DNA from: Paramyrothecium sp. XJ0827
Lineage: Eukaryota > Ascomycota > Sordariomycetes > Hypocreales > Stachybotryaceae
Reading direction: 5' to 3'
DNA length: 64,000 nt
Assembly (NCBI GenBank): GCA_020881915.1
Contig: JAJFPB010000002.1
Coordinates: 868,001 to 932,000 of the forward strand
Numbering within the stretch: position 1 is the first letter of the stretch; the number at the start of each line of letters is the position of its first letter. Below the pieces are notes generated by a model. That model was not told the origin of the DNA. It saw only the letters and a list, made by a program, of their open reading frames with translations, and ran no database searches. The position numbers and the translations under genes are program-made. Below are positions 43,998 through 56,172 of this stretch, piece after piece.

Positions 43998-46900
43998 GGC
44001 TCAAAAACACACAGCACCAGATTTGATATCCTTGTTCGCTATACGCTTCGTCCGGTAGGGCGGGCCCTTCTGGGGCGGATCGTCAAGTTGAATACGTCTG
44101 GGCCTGTAGAGTTCAAGGCGAAGGCCCGTCGGCGTCGAGGCCAGAGGCGGCGCAAACGGTAGGACGAGTCGTGAACATTCGATTGTACAGGAAACGGGGC
44201 AGAAGGATGTCGGTGTCGGTGTCAGGAGACGGCGGGTGAGCGCGTAGGCTGCCGGCTGGGGAGGATGATGCGGCAGGTCAGAAGCAGGATGGGGAGAGTG
44301 CGCTCCGAGCTGCGAATTGGGAGATTCCGCGATGAAAATGTCTGGGTTTCGCCGACTCCACGCGAAGGGGAAGAGGCCGGGAGTCGAAGCGAGTGAACAA
44401 GCTTCAAGGGAATTGAACTGGATTTGGATCCGAAAGCAAGAAACAAGCCGCGGTACCAGGGCAGTACATGGGCTACGGGGGTAGAGGAGTCGCTGTAGGC
44501 AGGTGCCCCCAGCGCCCACGTCTCCGCTGCCGCTGCCGCTACCGCCGCTCAGGCACAAACGTGGAGAACAGGAGTACCGTTGAGGTACCTTGGTTGATTG
44601 GCTTTGGCCTTGCCTCGCCTTGCCTTGCCTCCAGCCCCCGTCACAGGTTGTTGGTTGCGCTACAACAGGGGCTACAGTGAGGTACCTGGTAATTTGAGGT
44701 TTAGGTCTACAGCGATGAGCACGGGAGCCTTCAAGGTCCTAGCGGCAGCCAAGCGGGCCAAGGCACTCAAATCACTTCATTGTGAGATCATCATGGACGA
44801 TTTGAAGGGGCAAAGGCATCTCACCGAGAAAAAGTGATTGCATATCTCGCCACAGCGCGCAATTGCTCACCTAGGAAGCAAGTTATTATGTGTTTTATCT
44901 GTCCCTCATGCAGAAGTATTGAGTAAATGTCTCTCCAAACATCCACAAGTCTTTGAGCGTGCACTTTCTCAAATGTTTCGTTGAGAGTGCAGATCGGCGG
45001 GATAATCAGGATTAGGCATTGCATCGGCGGGCGGGCGCGCGCGGTCCACACCTCAGACCATTAGCGCATTGTTGTGTTCAGAGGCGTCCGGAGCGTCTAG
45101 AACACGCAGTCCAGCTAATCCAGGCGGACTATGAAAGTCTAGGCGGCTAACAAACAATTTGATGTTGGAGGAAGACTTGAAAGTCTGCTCTAATTCTCGG
45201 AACAAAATTGGTAAACTTTACATTGTTTTACTCGTCTTTTCTGGAACAATCTAACTATCACCAACGATGGAATAAGCAATACGCATGCAGGCGGTTGCAA
45301 TGTGGCTTGCATCGCGCGACGTCAATGTGCCCTCCACACACCCTATACACCCGGGAATACACCCGGGAGAAACAATCTACGACTCTCCGAGACATGTCAA
45401 ATAATCCTCCGATGCGCAAGTCTCTTTATCTAGTGGGCAATTCTCAACGGTACAAGAGCCGCACGGCACGGCTTTGTTTTCGGTCAAGCTGCTGTCTTCA
45501 CCAACTCCCTACTGCTCCAACGGCTACAGCTACGCAGCCCTTTGTTTCAGAAGTTAATCATTGTCTCCTGCACATAAATATGTGACCCCTAGACCGCGGC
45601 GTGCATATTATCGAGTCGCTCTGTTACACAACACTCTGACGGATTTCGCTGCACCAGATTTACAAATGCGCACAAATTCTCGGTTGATGTGCCACTTTGA
45701 CAACCAGCTCGTGATGAATGCACGATTTAGTAGACTTGACCTCAACTATGCCAACGGGAAATACTTACCTCAATGGTCCATTCAAGGAGATTCAAAATGA
45801 AGAAGAAAATTAAGAAAAGAAAAAACAAAAGGTCTATAGTGCCGTCTCTAAGCTTTCCGTGCTATCAGGTTCAAGCTAATATAGCCTCACAAAAAAGAAA
45901 TGCCACAATGCTCTCAAACCATGGCATCTTAGACTTGAAACCATTGATCTGATCATAGAAAAGGTCCAGTCTCGCCTTGTTGTAGCCCGTGGCCCGAAGC
46001 CCCAGCACAAAGCACTTTTTATTTTTCTGTTCCGAATTCTTCCCCCATCTCCTTAGGAATACTGTAATGACATTGTCCCGGATAATGGAAAACCCAGCGC
46101 CGTAGACCGAGACTTTGGAGCCGGGCAGGTTATGAGGAAATAGACAAGGGACTAGCAAAGAAGAGATACAGAAAAGTGAGGGCGTCTTGGACTAAAGGGC
46201 AGGGGAGCACTATTGCTCCTTTACTGCTTCTAGGCGTTGCGACGAAGAGTTCCACATACATAGCATTCTGGATCGGCAACTTGACAATACGTGTATGTTT
46301 CGGATTCTAAGATTCATATTACTCCTAGCTATAAGGTTCACTACTAGTAAAATGTTCGATCTTTTGGAAAACCATTGGCTATTTTATTGAAGACGAAATT
46401 TTGGAGCTGAAATTGGTAAATGGTTCCTTGCTCGTTGCTCAACAGCGTATGTAATCCTCTGCATCCAGAGAAACCCTGCACATAGAAGCTGCTGTGCGCA
46501 CCTGAGTTTCTTCTGGATTAGCCATCACGAGCTTTATCTTAACTTTATCTTGTTGCGTTCATGACTTGATAGCTCCGCATGACCGTAATGCAGGTCATCT
46601 AGAGTAGAGTATCGATAGCCAGGGTACTAATATTACCCATATCCAGTATGGTGTACTACTCGCGAGTATGAAGCCCGACTGAATCGCAGATAAAGCATGC
46701 CCAACGTTTGCCGCTGAATTGGATATGATCATGATAGAGAGGGCAATGCAGGGAGGAGCGATGAAGGTCAGATGCTGGAAGTGCATGCGACCAGTCAATG
46801 GGCTGTTCAACACTGATAAAGGTGCTGCTGCTGGACGTTGAGAGCCCGACAAGCCTTTGATGTCAAGTGGACCATAGAACAATGCACGGCGCACGTGGAG

Positions 46901-47169
46901 CAGAACGAATTAAATCTCCCGAGAGGCCGAATCACACTCTATTCCCAATCCAGCAGATTTGAACATGGTCTCGCAAGGAAGTGCCATGCAAGAGCAGTGC
47001 GAGAAGGGCTGGCTGGGCATGTTCGCCATCGGCCGATACCCGAAATGAGAGGGAGCTCTGGGTCCTTCTCAACCGACCTTGCCGGGCAGGTCGGCAGCCA
47101 CGGTTGCGCAGAATCATACGTCGCAAGATGCCGTGACGGAGTTTGCTCCGGTCCAGACGATGGCTATGA

Positions 47170-47280
47170 GCCGGAGTCGAGCTTGTCCCGGAAATCAACT
47201 TCCTTCGCTACATGGCGAACATGCATGTGCGCGACATCAACGTGAGAAAGGCTAGAAGGCGAGCTGAACCGCGGCTTTGA
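47170..47280 (+). other. Possible exon relic
   Basis: A 36-codon open stretch reads GVELVPEINFLRYMANMHVR then DIN at a potential donor (AAC|GTGAGA). It looks protein-like and would be a natural exon end, but upstream frames are broken and I cannot place it in a gene. Confidence 0.25.
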
Positions 47281-48265
47281 GCTTACGAATGAGTCAAGGA
47301 CTCATTGGCAAGTATGTCCTATGACTGTCTCACCATATGCGATTCTGTTTATCTAACACTATGAGAAAAACCAGCTCGTGGCCCCCTATCTTGTTGATGC
47401 GTCGGCGCCTCCATCCGGATATCGTCATGCTCTTTCATGCTCGACAAGACCACGCCCCATTGTTTCCATAGGGGCACCCGGTTTCTCGGAAAGGGAATAG
47501 CCGTGCAAACGTCTGATGTAAACAAGCTTCCACGCCCGCGGCGACGGGTCACCCATCTTAATCCAATATGCGTCCACAAGCAAAGGCCCCAGCCCGCCGA
47601 CCAGATTCTAGAGCCCCCCCCTCCAAAAACCCACCTGTTTCATGTTTATTGCGCCGCTCCCGCTTGCTGCCATGCGTGGCAGCACCCCTTTTGGGCTGAC
47701 AAGTAACTAAGAAAGGGAAAGCCGGCATCGTCCCTTTTCCTGGTCGCATCGAGCAAACGTGCGAGATCCCCCACCAATCAGCAGGGCCAAGCCCATGCAC
47801 TACCCCGGTGCCATGCGATCGGAATCCGGCATGGCGCTGCCCACTTCGTGGCTCCGCTCCTGTGCCGCCAGATCCGGGCCCCGGGCAGCAGCACGGTGGT
47901 GCGAAAGGAGAAGAGGGAAGAAACGAACGAAGTGCCGTTGTTGTCAGCTGCATGTTTTGACTGGCACGAAGTCCAGAACGGGGCAAAAGCCGGCCTCGCG
48001 CCTTAACCCCAAAGCGACCAAAGCCCTGGGCATGGCGCTGGCAATTACCGCGATGGAGGCGCGCTTATGTTCAGAGTTAAAATGAGACGCTCGAGTCTGT
48101 GGAGTCCGTCAGTGTTCGTGTTGGACGGCGACGGCCCATCGTCCCAATCTGGCGGGCGATAGCCTCCCTTGTCATTTACACGGCAGAGACGGCACAGCTG
48201 GAGGATCGTAGCCCGGCAGAGGCAGAGGCAGAGACAGAGGTCGTGGCTAGATGTAGATGCAGTTG

Positions 48266-48274
48266 TATATAATA
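48266..48274 (+). promoter_or_regulatory. TATA box of the endopolygalacturonase gene
   Basis: TATATAATA about 215 bp before the ATG, followed by CT-rich leader sequence (CTCTCTCATCCTCAG and similar), typical of an expressed fungal secreted-enzyme promoter. Confidence 0.4.
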
Positions 48275-48488
48275 GTCCCTGGAGAGCTGTCCATGGTGAG
48301 GTTTTCCAGACATTGCTCTCTCATCCTCAGTCGCTCATTCGCATTAGGAAAACATCTTTCCACCCTTTTCGTTCTATCACCCTCATTTTTTGAATCCATT
48401 CGCAGTTTGACACTGCCCTGACTATCATTCCAACTTTCTTTCATTCTTTCGAGATATCAACCACCCAAACAAACCAAACCCGGCAACC

Positions 48489-49643
48489 ATGCAGTCCGCT
48501 CTTTTCGTCCTCGGCGCCCTTGCGTCCGCCGTTGTCGCGAGCCCTCTCCCCGAGCCTCGCGCCTCGTGCACCTTCACCGACGCCGCCACCGCCGTCAAGC
48601 AGAAGGGCAGCTGCACCTCCATCGTCCTGAACAACATCGCCGTGCCCGCCGGCCAGACCCTTGACCTGACCGGCCTCAAGTCCGGCACTCACGTACGTAC
48701 CCTTGCCTGGGAGAACCGCACAACTTGAGACCCGCTGACTTACACGCGCTACCTCCAGGTCACCTTCAAGGGCAAGACCACCTTCGGCTACAAGGAGTGG
48801 GAGGGCCCCCTGATCGCCTTCACCGGCACCAGCATCACCATCGACGGCGCCGCCGGCCACGTCATCGACTGCCAGGGCCAGCGCTGGTGGGACACCAAGG
48901 GCAGCAACGGCGGCAAGAAGAAGCCCAAGTTCTTCAGCGCCCACAAGCTCACCAACTCCAACATCAAGGGCCTCAACGTCCTCAACACCCCCGTCCAGGC
49001 CTTCAGCATCAACCAGGCCACGGGCCTGACCGTCGCCGACGTCCACATCGACAACTCCCTCGGCGACTCCAAGGGCGGCCACAACACCGACGCCTTCGAC
49101 GTCGGCTCCTCCTCCGGCGTCGTCATCTCCGGCGCCGTCGTCAAGAACCAGGACGACTGCCTCGCCATCAACTCGGGCACCGACATCCAGTTCATCAACG
49201 GCGACTGCAGCGGCGGCCACGGCCTCTCCATCGGCTCCGTCGGCGGCCGCTCCGACAACACCGTCAGCAAGGTCCGCATCGCCAACTCCAAGATCTCCAA
49301 CTCGGACAACGGCGTCCGCATCAAGACCGTCTCCGGCGCCACCGGCCAGGTCTCCGACATCACCTACGAGAACATCGAGCTCGTCAACATCGCCAAGTAC
49401 GGCATCGTCATCCAGCAGGACTACCAGAACGGCTCCCCCACCGGCAAGCCCACCGGCGGCGTCCCCATCACCGGCCTCAAGATCAACAACGTCCACGGCT
49501 CCGTCAAGTCCGGCGGCACCAACGTCTACATCCTGTGCGCCAACGCCAAGAACTGGGCCTGGTCCAAGATCAGCGTCACCGGCGGCAAGAAGACCAAGTC
49601 TTGCCAGGGTATCCCCAGCGGCAGCGGAGCCAAGTGCTCTTAA
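48489..49643 (+). CDS. Endopolygalacturonase, GH28
   Basis: Two exons, 48489-48692 and 48759-49643, with a 66-nt intron (donor GTACGT, acceptor CTCCAG); 362 aa, the usual size. Signal peptide [19 protein letters not shown] is followed by a short propeptide ending near LPEPRAS. The four GH28 catalytic and binding motifs are intact: N177-T-D179, D200-D201 in [12 protein letters not shown]222 in GGHGLSIGS, and R255-I-K257. The enzyme hydrolyses alpha-1,4-galacturonan of pectin by inversion, outside the cell. Codon use is extremely GC3-rich, which produces long false frames on both strands. It sits alone between the kinase and SWR1, so is likely regulated individually; no pathway-specific site was identified. 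Confidence 0.95.
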
Positions 49644-50112
49644 GCCCCATCATATTTTTGATGTCTTCACTTGTATATCATATCTGCACGTATTCTCATA
49701 GAAAGGCTCTGTTGATCATCGGAGTCAAAATTTAGTCACCTCTTACTACACAATATACACACTGTAGTTCCACATCATGTACTTGCGCCGAATCGTGCCA
49801 ATTTTGAATTTTCGCTGTTCTACTACAAATACATATGTATGCAAGACAAGTGCAGCCGCAGTCCAAAGCCCAAACTCCCTCTTTATAAGACGCCCACCCC
49901 AGACGGGAGTCCCATACCGTATGCATGCCTTGTACACCCCCATGATGCGAACCCTCTGGACAACGTTTTGTTCTTTTTTCCTTCTCCCCCCTTTGGGAAC
50001 CGAAAAACCTAATAGTATACACACAAGCACCGCAGGCTTTCTCGTTGGCGCATTCATTACATAGTTGCGGGACCTAGAAGAACTCCTGCCTTCAGACTCA
50101 TGATAACCATTC
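49644..50112. other. Convergent intergenic region
   Basis: 3' regions of the endopolygalacturonase and SWR1 genes; nothing else seen. Confidence 0.5.
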
Positions 50113-53100
50113 TCATCGCTTTCTCGTGTCTTTGCCCTTCTTCTTTCCCCTCTTCTTGTCCTTGGGCAGCTCCAGCTTGGTGTTCTTGAGCTGCTCCGCC
50201 ATGATGCCGAGCATGTACTCATCGATCGTGCGGATTTTCTCGCCCCAAGCGTTGTGCTCAACATCTTGCGTCGCCTGGGCGTCGATTGCCTCGTCCAGTC
50301 CACCCTCAAGGACAGACTTTCCAGCTGGTGTGCCTTGTCTTGTAGTCGAGGCACCCGATGCTGGGTTGCTGGGTTTCTCAGTAAAGTCGGCATCATCCGC
50401 TTGAATCTCCTTCTCCGCTACTCGAGCAGCAGCCACATCTTCTTTGTCTTCGGCTTGTTCTAAAACCCGGCCGACGGTCCGTTGATCCTTGCCTCCTTCA
50501 GGACCGCCCAGCACACGATCCAACGCGGCGTCCGCAGCTGAGACGCCCTCACTCGTGAAGTCGACCTTGTCGCTGAGTACGTCTCTCACCGAGATTTTGT
50601 TGAAATAGTCCGTCGTAAATTCTCCTTCCTGGATGACCACGTCGTCGAGCATCTGCTTCTGGGAAGCCTTGCGTAGAATGTTGGCTTCGATGGTGTGTTC
50701 ACTGATGAGTCGGTAAATATGCACGTCGCGAGTCTGGCCAATGCGATGGCATCGATCCTGACATTGCTTGTCCATCGCTGGATTCCAATCCTGGTCGTAG
50801 AAGATGACCGTGTCGGCTCCCGTCAAATTAATGCCCAGTCCACCGGATCGTGTCGACAAGATGAAGCAAAGAATTCGAGGGTCGTGGTTGAAACGGTCCG
50901 TGAGGATCTGGCGTTGCTCCACCTTTGTGGCTCCATCAAGACGTAGGTACTTGTGTCCGTGGATATTGAGAAACTGCTCGAGAATATCCAGAACCTTGGT
51001 CATCTGGGTGAAGATGAGAGCCCGATGGCCTCCAGTTTGCAGGCGGCGGAGCAACTTATCCAGGACTTGCAATTTGCCACAGTCATACTGCAATAATCTC
51101 TTGTCGGGGAACTGAATGCTGAGCCGCATCCGCGCTTCATGCCAGGGATCCAGAGGGGCTTGCTTGGGCAGGAAAGGTGCCCAGCGGACAGGCGCAGAGA
51201 GTTTGAGATCTTCGTCAGTGAAAACTTCAATGCCCTTCCTTCCCAGAATTACTTGCGCCACATCTCGAGTAACCACTGCAGGTGTAACACAGGAAAACTT
51301 CTCAATCGTGGTCTTCAGGCTGTCCGCACGCTGCTCAAGAGTTGGGATCATGGAGCGGATGAATGTCGAGTCGTCCTCAAACCAGCTCATAATCTTTGCC
51401 GGAACTTTTGGTCGAGGGCGGCACGGAGGTTTATCAGCACCGATTGTGAGAAGATCCACCAAAGCCTTGCCGTAAATTGGTCTTTGTTGTCGCCGAAGCG
51501 CATTGAGGTAGACACAGTGTTGCAATTCTTCAAATCGACCCCAACGCGCTGCACTCTCCAGGTATGCAATGTTGGATTCAACAGTGCTTGGGTCAAGATT
51601 TGCGTAGGCATTCTGAGCACGGATTCTCTGGGCCTCACGCAAGTCGTTTAGTCGTCGGTGAGAACTGAGCTGTGCGATGCGGTCCGCCATGACGCTGGAT
51701 AGATGTTCGTGTTGCGTAGGGATAAGGTTAAGATAGCCCAGATCCACCACGCTCATGGGGTTGACTGCCAGGAGCGTTCGTTGCACTCGTTGCTCAATAA
51801 TCTGAAATTCAGACGCAACAGATCTAGGCATGCGGAACGAGGTTGTAATTGGGCGATCGACGAACAGGTCTGGGTGGTTGCAGACTTTCCGCAGCTGCAT
51901 CAAGCAATTAATGATGGACATGTAATTACCAGACGCCAGAGTCTGCTTTGTGTCCGCCCTAGACAAAAATCCATCGTAAAGTTCACGCTGGCGCTTGGAG
52001 AGCCGACAGAACTCCACATGCTCGTACTTGGCCGGCATCTGCTTCTCCACGTCGGCCTTCAATCGACGAAGTAGGTATGGTCGTAGCACTTTGTGCAGCT
52101 TGGAAATGATGGCTCTCGCTTCTTCGTCCATCTGCTCTCGACCACTCTCCAAAATTTGAGTCTCGGGCTTGTGGAACCAATCATGAAACTCCTGAAGATC
52201 TGCAAAGCCGCCAACGCCATTTTCTGATGGCATCAAGAAGAAGAGGAGCGACCAGAGCTCTGTCAAGTTGTTCTGCAACGGTGTTCCGGTGAGCAGCAAC
52301 CGCGAATGTGTGTTGAAGCCCAGTAAAGTCTGCCATCGCTGCGACTTGAAGTTTTTGATGTTGTGTGCTTCGTCAAGGATCATATAATGCCACCGCCGAC
52401 GCTTGAACACCTGTTGATCCTGCAACACGAGCTGATACGAAGTAATGCACACATTCCAGACGTCATCGTTATTCCAGCCCTGCCGCTTGCGCTTGCGTTC
52501 TTCCTGCGAACCGTAGTACGCGAGAATCTTGAAGCCTGGACACCACTTCTTGAACTCCATCTCCCAATTCAGCATTACACTGGTGGGGACAATGACCAGA
52601 TGAGGACCCCACACCTCATGCTGACATGCCAAGTGAGCCAGCAACGCAATTGTCTGAATAGTCTTTCCCAAGCCCATCTCATCTGCCAAAATGCCGTTCG
52701 TATTGTTGGCATACAGACCGGCAAGCCAGTCCAGTCCGTCGCGCTGATACTCTCGCAACGTACCGCGGAGCAAAAATGGTACTTCTGTTTTGTGATCCGA
52801 GTCCGGTTGGGCCGAAACAGATCGGCTTACTGCTGGCTTGGCTGCTGTCGACTCAACCACTGAGGTAACATCATTGTCGGATGGTTTAATTTCTGACGTG
52901 GGTGGGGTTGGAGGAGGATTGCTGCGTTCCCGACTTGGAGCATCCGTTGGTTGATTGGTCTCTGAACTGTGGTCCTCCTGATTACGGGTATTGGGGAGAG
53001 TAGGCTCTTCGACCTCAGATGAAACGGAAGCAGGCTCTTGAACGACATCGACCATTGTCACATCCCCAGCATCAGAATCTTCGGCCATGCCTGACGTCAC

Positions 53101-55455
53101 CTCCAGGTCTTCAGTCGCTGTGGATTGGCTCGTCTCCGCTTTCGCCAGTTCTGCCGGCTGCGTCTCAGGCAGCGCCTCGTGATGACCATTCGTCAAGGCG
53201 CCTAGCGTAGATGCTTGTTCTGCTGAATCTCCATGTTCGGAATCGGGATGTTGGACTAATGAGACCTCGTCCTCGTCTACCGCTGGAGGCTCTGTTCCTT
53301 CGGCCTCTTTAACTTCAGTCTGGTGGTCAGCCGGTGCGGCATCCTTCATTTCAACGTCTGTTGTTGCCTTTTCCTCCTCTGGTTTCTCGTCTGTTTCTGA
53401 TACTTCTTCTTTCATCTTCTTCAGCTCCGACTTGCCAAAGAAACCTAACAGTCCACCAGCATCATCTTCTGAATCGTCTTCGTCCTCATCCTCGGATCCG
53501 TCCGGTTGTTCATCGTCATCACTGTCCATGTCGTCGCTGGAACCCATATCGTCGTCCATGTCGACTGATTCGTCACTTGTTTCCTGGGCCTCGTTCGGTG
53601 ACGCTTTCTCGACATCAGCCTCGGTTTCCGGGTCGACTTCTTCTGCTCGTGAAGTGGCGTCTTCCTCATTGGGACGATCTAAATCTGGAATGTTCGCATA
53701 CTTGGCCCGCAGTTCTTCCTGCGTCAAGTTTTCGTCCGCGGCCGCTTTGAGATCTTCAATATCCTCATCCTCGGAGGAAGACATGTTGTCGCTATCAATC
53801 TCGTTTTCCTCCTCACTATCTTCAGCATCGCCGCGCTCCCCGTCATCTTCACTATGTTGAGAATCAACACCGGAGTCCTCGTCGGCTTCACCTTCGGCAA
53901 GGCTAACGTCATCGCTGAGATCATGGAAACCGTCTTCGTCTGATGGTAGCTCAGAATCTAAACCTGCTCGCTGGGCTTGGAGCCTCATCTCTGATTGGTT
54001 CACCGCTTCGTTTAGAGCAGCCTTAACACGTCGCTGCTCTTCGGCTTCCCATTCCTCCAGGCGACGACGGTTTACCTCGGCACGGACATTATCCCACGTC
54101 CCAGACATAGCTTTTACGACCACTCGATAGCGCACCATCCAAAGAACTCTGGCCTCCGCCTCAAGCTGCTCGGACGTTTTCGGCTGTCTCCTGATCCATT
54201 CATCACGACAAGCCTCCGCAAGCCGCTTCGCCGCTGCTTTGTGTCGTTGTTGCTCCGCCATGAGAAGCCTCCGGAAGTTAGCCATTGCCTTCACCAAGTG
54301 ATCCTGTCGTGCCCATTGCCGGGGTGGTTCTTCCAACGCGTCGGGAACAAAAAGCGAGCATCTTTCCTGGGATAGTAGGCCGCCAGGCTCAGCTTCATCC
54401 TCGATTCTGGTGACGATCTTCGCTTCCTTCTCTGCTATTTCCTCGGTGTACGCAGGTCCGTCTTCAGATGCGAGAAGGCCGCCCTCCTCAACAGGAATTG
54501 CGCCAGCGCGTGCCCAAAAGTCCTCGAAGCTTTCTCCAATCTTTGGTCGCTTTCGAGCTTGGTCGGGATGCACCAAGGGAATAACGCTTGATCGGCTCAC
54601 CCGGAGATTGATGCGCGTTGGTCGAACGGTCTCTTTGCGGGTTGAATGCCTCAACTCGTGCTTAGGGGGCGACTCGTTCGAATCGGCATCTGCCAAGCGC
54701 GAGGCTCGTCGAAGGCGGCTCGGCTGTCTGGCGGAAAGAGGTGGGGGTGGGGACGGTGTGCGACGTCGCAAAGACCGTGACGAGACGCGTGGTTCTGATA
54801 CAGGTTTCTTTATGGTGGATTTCGGGGTCGTGGCAGGAGTCGCTCGCTTCGGAGTTGATTTAGCTGCTGGGCTGGGCTTTTGAACCGCGTTACCATTTGA
54901 GAGTCGTGACGACCGAAGTGGCGGTGCGGGCTCCTGTTTCTTTGGTGTAGCTTCGAGGGTTCCGTTGACGGCACCTCGGGTCAATCGCTTCTTGCCCCGA
55001 GGTAGCAGCTCCAACGGAAGGGTGTTGATGCGTCCAGATTTGCGTCGTCCATTCTCAGTAAACGAGGTTGGGCCATCGGCGTCGATTCTCTTCCACGGCG
55101 GGGAGATGGGTTTCGGCTTCCGCAAGCTGGGGGGAGGAGTAGAGTCTAGCGTCCGGCGACGTTTGAGCGGCCGCGATTCCTCTCCGCCGTTGGCGTGACC
55201 GTTGATACTATCGTGCGCTAACTCGCCGTTGGTCGAAGTCGAGTTGGAGGGCTGCTTCGACTCGTCGACCTGCTCGTCAGGCTCGCGGGCGGCCGTAGCG
55301 TTGGTAACGCCATTTTCCTCGTCAGAAAACCCGGATTCGATATCACGCTCTTCTTTAGCTTCCAGACGCGGCGAAACAGGCTCGCGTTTGGCGGCGGGAG
55401 AGTCAGGTTGCGCGACAGGCAGCGGGACGTTGTCGGGCGACGCGGTCTCGGGCAT
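50113..55455 (-). CDS. SWR1: SWR1 chromatin-remodelling ATPase
   Basis: Intronless, 1780 aa from the ATG at 55455 (MPETASPDNVP; the frame opens slightly earlier only at a TTG). Domain order: disordered basic N-terminus; HSA domain around residues 385-500 (RQWARQDHLVKAMANFRRLL); a very acidic region around 525-725, the expected H2A.Z-H2B binding area; SNF2 ATPase with ILADEMGLGKTIQTI (about 922-936) and LDEAHNIKN (about 1026); a long spacer typical of the INO80/SWR1 class; and helicase C with GGLGINLTGADTVIFYDQDW near 1540. It is the catalytic subunit of SWR-C, exchanging H2A for H2A.Z in the nucleus. All helicase motifs are intact. The large insertion between the lobes separates it from ISWI and SNF2 types. 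Divergent from the complex I gene. Confidence 0.95.
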   Translation of the reverse strand: MPETASPDNVPLPVAQPDSPAAKREPVSPRLEAKEERDIESGFSDEENGVTNATAAREPDEQVDESKQPSNSTSTNGELAHDSINGHANGGEESRPLKRRRTLDSTPPPSLRKPKPISPPWKRIDADGPTSFTENGRRKSGRINTLPLELLPRGKKRLTRGAVNGTLEATPKKQEPAPPLRSSRLSNGNAVQKPSPAAKSTPKRATPATTPKSTIKKPVSEPRVSSRSLRRRTPSPPPPLSARQPSRLRRASRLADADSNESPPKHELRHSTRKETVRPTRINLRVSRSSVIPLVHPDQARKRPKIGESFEDFWARAGAIPVEEGGLLASEDGPAYTEEIAEKEAKIVTRIEDEAEPGGLLSQERCSLFVPDALEEPPRQWARQDHLVKAMANFRRLLMAEQQRHKAAAKRLAEACRDEWIRRQPKTSEQLEAEARVLWMVRYRVVVKAMSGTWDNVRAEVNRRRLEEWEAEEQRRVKAALNEAVNQSEMRLQAQRAGLDSELPSDEDGFHDLSDDVSLAEGEADEDSGVDSQHSEDDGERGDAEDSEEENEIDSDNMSSSEDEDIEDLKAAADENLTQEELRAKYANIPDLDRPNEEDATSRAEEVDPETEADVEKASPNEAQETSDESVDMDDDMGSSDDMDSDDDEQPDGSEDEDEDDSEDDAGGLLGFFGKSELKKMKEEVSETDEKPEEEKATTDVEMKDAAPADHQTEVKEAEGTEPPAVDEDEVSLVQHPDSEHGDSAEQASTLGALTNGHHEALPETQPAELAKAETSQSTATEDLEVTSGMAEDSDAGDVTMVDVVQEPASVSSEVEEPTLPNTRNQEDHSSETNQPTDAPSRERSNPPPTPPTSEIKPSDNDVTSVVESTAAKPAVSRSVSAQPDSDHKTEVPFLLRGTLREYQRDGLDWLAGLYANNTNGILADEMGLGKTIQTIALLAHLACQHEVWGPHLVIVPTSVMLNWEMEFKKWCPGFKILAYYGSQEERKRKRQGWNNDDVWNVCITSYQLVLQDQQVFKRRRWHYMILDEAHNIKNFKSQRWQTLLGFNTHSRLLLTGTPLQNNLTELWSLLFFLMPSENGVGGFADLQEFHDWFHKPETQILESGREQMDEEARAIISKLHKVLRPYLLRRLKADVEKQMPAKYEHVEFCRLSKRQRELYDGFLSRADTKQTLASGNYMSIINCLMQLRKVCNHPDLFVDRPITTSFRMPRSVASEFQIIEQRVQRTLLAVNPMSVVDLGYLNLIPTQHEHLSSVMADRIAQLSSHRRLNDLREAQRIRAQNAYANLDPSTVESNIAYLESAARWGRFEELQHCVYLNALRRQQRPIYGKALVDLLTIGADKPPCRPRPKVPAKIMSWFEDDSTFIRSMIPTLEQRADSLKTTIEKFSCVTPAVVTRDVAQVILGRKGIEVFTDEDLKLSAPVRWAPFLPKQAPLDPWHEARMRLSIQFPDKRLLQYDCGKLQVLDKLLRRLQTGGHRALIFTQMTKVLDILEQFLNIHGHKYLRLDGATKVEQRQILTDRFNHDPRILCFILSTRSGGLGINLTGADTVIFYDQDWNPAMDKQCQDRCHRIGQTRDVHIYRLISEHTIEANILRKASQKQMLDDVVIQEGEFTTDYFNKISVRDVLSDKVDFTSEGVSAADAALDRVLGGPEGGKDQRTVGRVLEQAEDKEDVAAARVAEKEIQADDADFTEKPSNPASGASTTRQGTPAGKSVLEGGLDEAIDAQATQDVEHNAWGEKIRTIDEYMLGIMAEQLKNTKLELPKDKKRGKKKGKDTRKR

Positions 55456-56172
55456 AATAGCAACGGGGAGCAAGGGGACGCAACAGGCATGAGCTCCGCG
55501 AGGCAATCATTTGGGGTTCCAAATTTGGCGTCTACAGGTCCGGAATGGTTCAGGGTGTCTTCATACAGAGTTTGCACATGATCAGAAGCCGAGGCGGCGA
55601 GCTGCGGCGGTTTTGGCTGGCAAATCCGGAATCGTCAGCAAAAAGTTTTGGGCTTGGAGAAAATGGAAGATGCTCCCTCGCCTGCCTCGCGTGCCACATG
55701 CAGCTCCAGCGGATTGTACCGCTCTACCTCGACTTAGTCATCGCCTGAAGGCCCCCCTGCCGCGTTGTGCTGCAAAATGTGGCTAATCATTACCTAATCA
55801 CTCGCCTTTTTTTCCTCTTGTTTGCAGGTGAGGGACATTCAATCTTGCCTGAGGCGCGCGCTACTAGGCCGGCTTTACCTTACCTTGCCCGATCGGAGCA
55901 AGCTCTACATGTACCTTTGCACCTCGCGAGTCCTGTCCAATACCTTACCTCACATTACACTTGCTGCAGTTTTGGCCTGAGGCATAACTTTCAGAGGCGC
56001 ACCATCATCACGACCTCTATTCGAGACAGCTTCAAGATTGATCAACCATATCTGCACCATCGAGCCATTGGGCGGCCACCACAGCATCATTCCGCCCGAG
56101 GTAATTGAGTTGCCTTTCCTTCGACCCTATTGACCAGCTGAGAGCAGAAATGCTAACCCACAACGCATCCAG
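55456..56172. other. Divergent promoter region
   Basis: Between SWR1 and the NDUFB8-like gene. No gene seen. Confidence 0.5.

Larger units (their letters stand above)
43998..48488. other. Large gene-poor region
   Basis: About 4.5 kb. The left 600 bp is GC-rich leader/promoter of the kinase. The rest has no supported gene, only short frames without splice support. A possible exon relic (47170-47280) and the TATA of the next gene are listed separately. A GGCAGA-type microsatellite lies at about 48214-48240. Confidence 0.45.

Noticed and set aside
44001..44558. 185-codon minus frame upstream of the kinase
   Set aside because: Lies in the kinase leader; Ser/Pro-rich random text and no independent start or splice support.
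48441..49735. Long minus (351 codons) and plus (336 codons) frames over the endopolygalacturonase
   Set aside because: Translations are monotone DGDAVGVG- and RRHRHP-type repeats caused by strong GC3 bias; the GH28 frame has all catalytic motifs.
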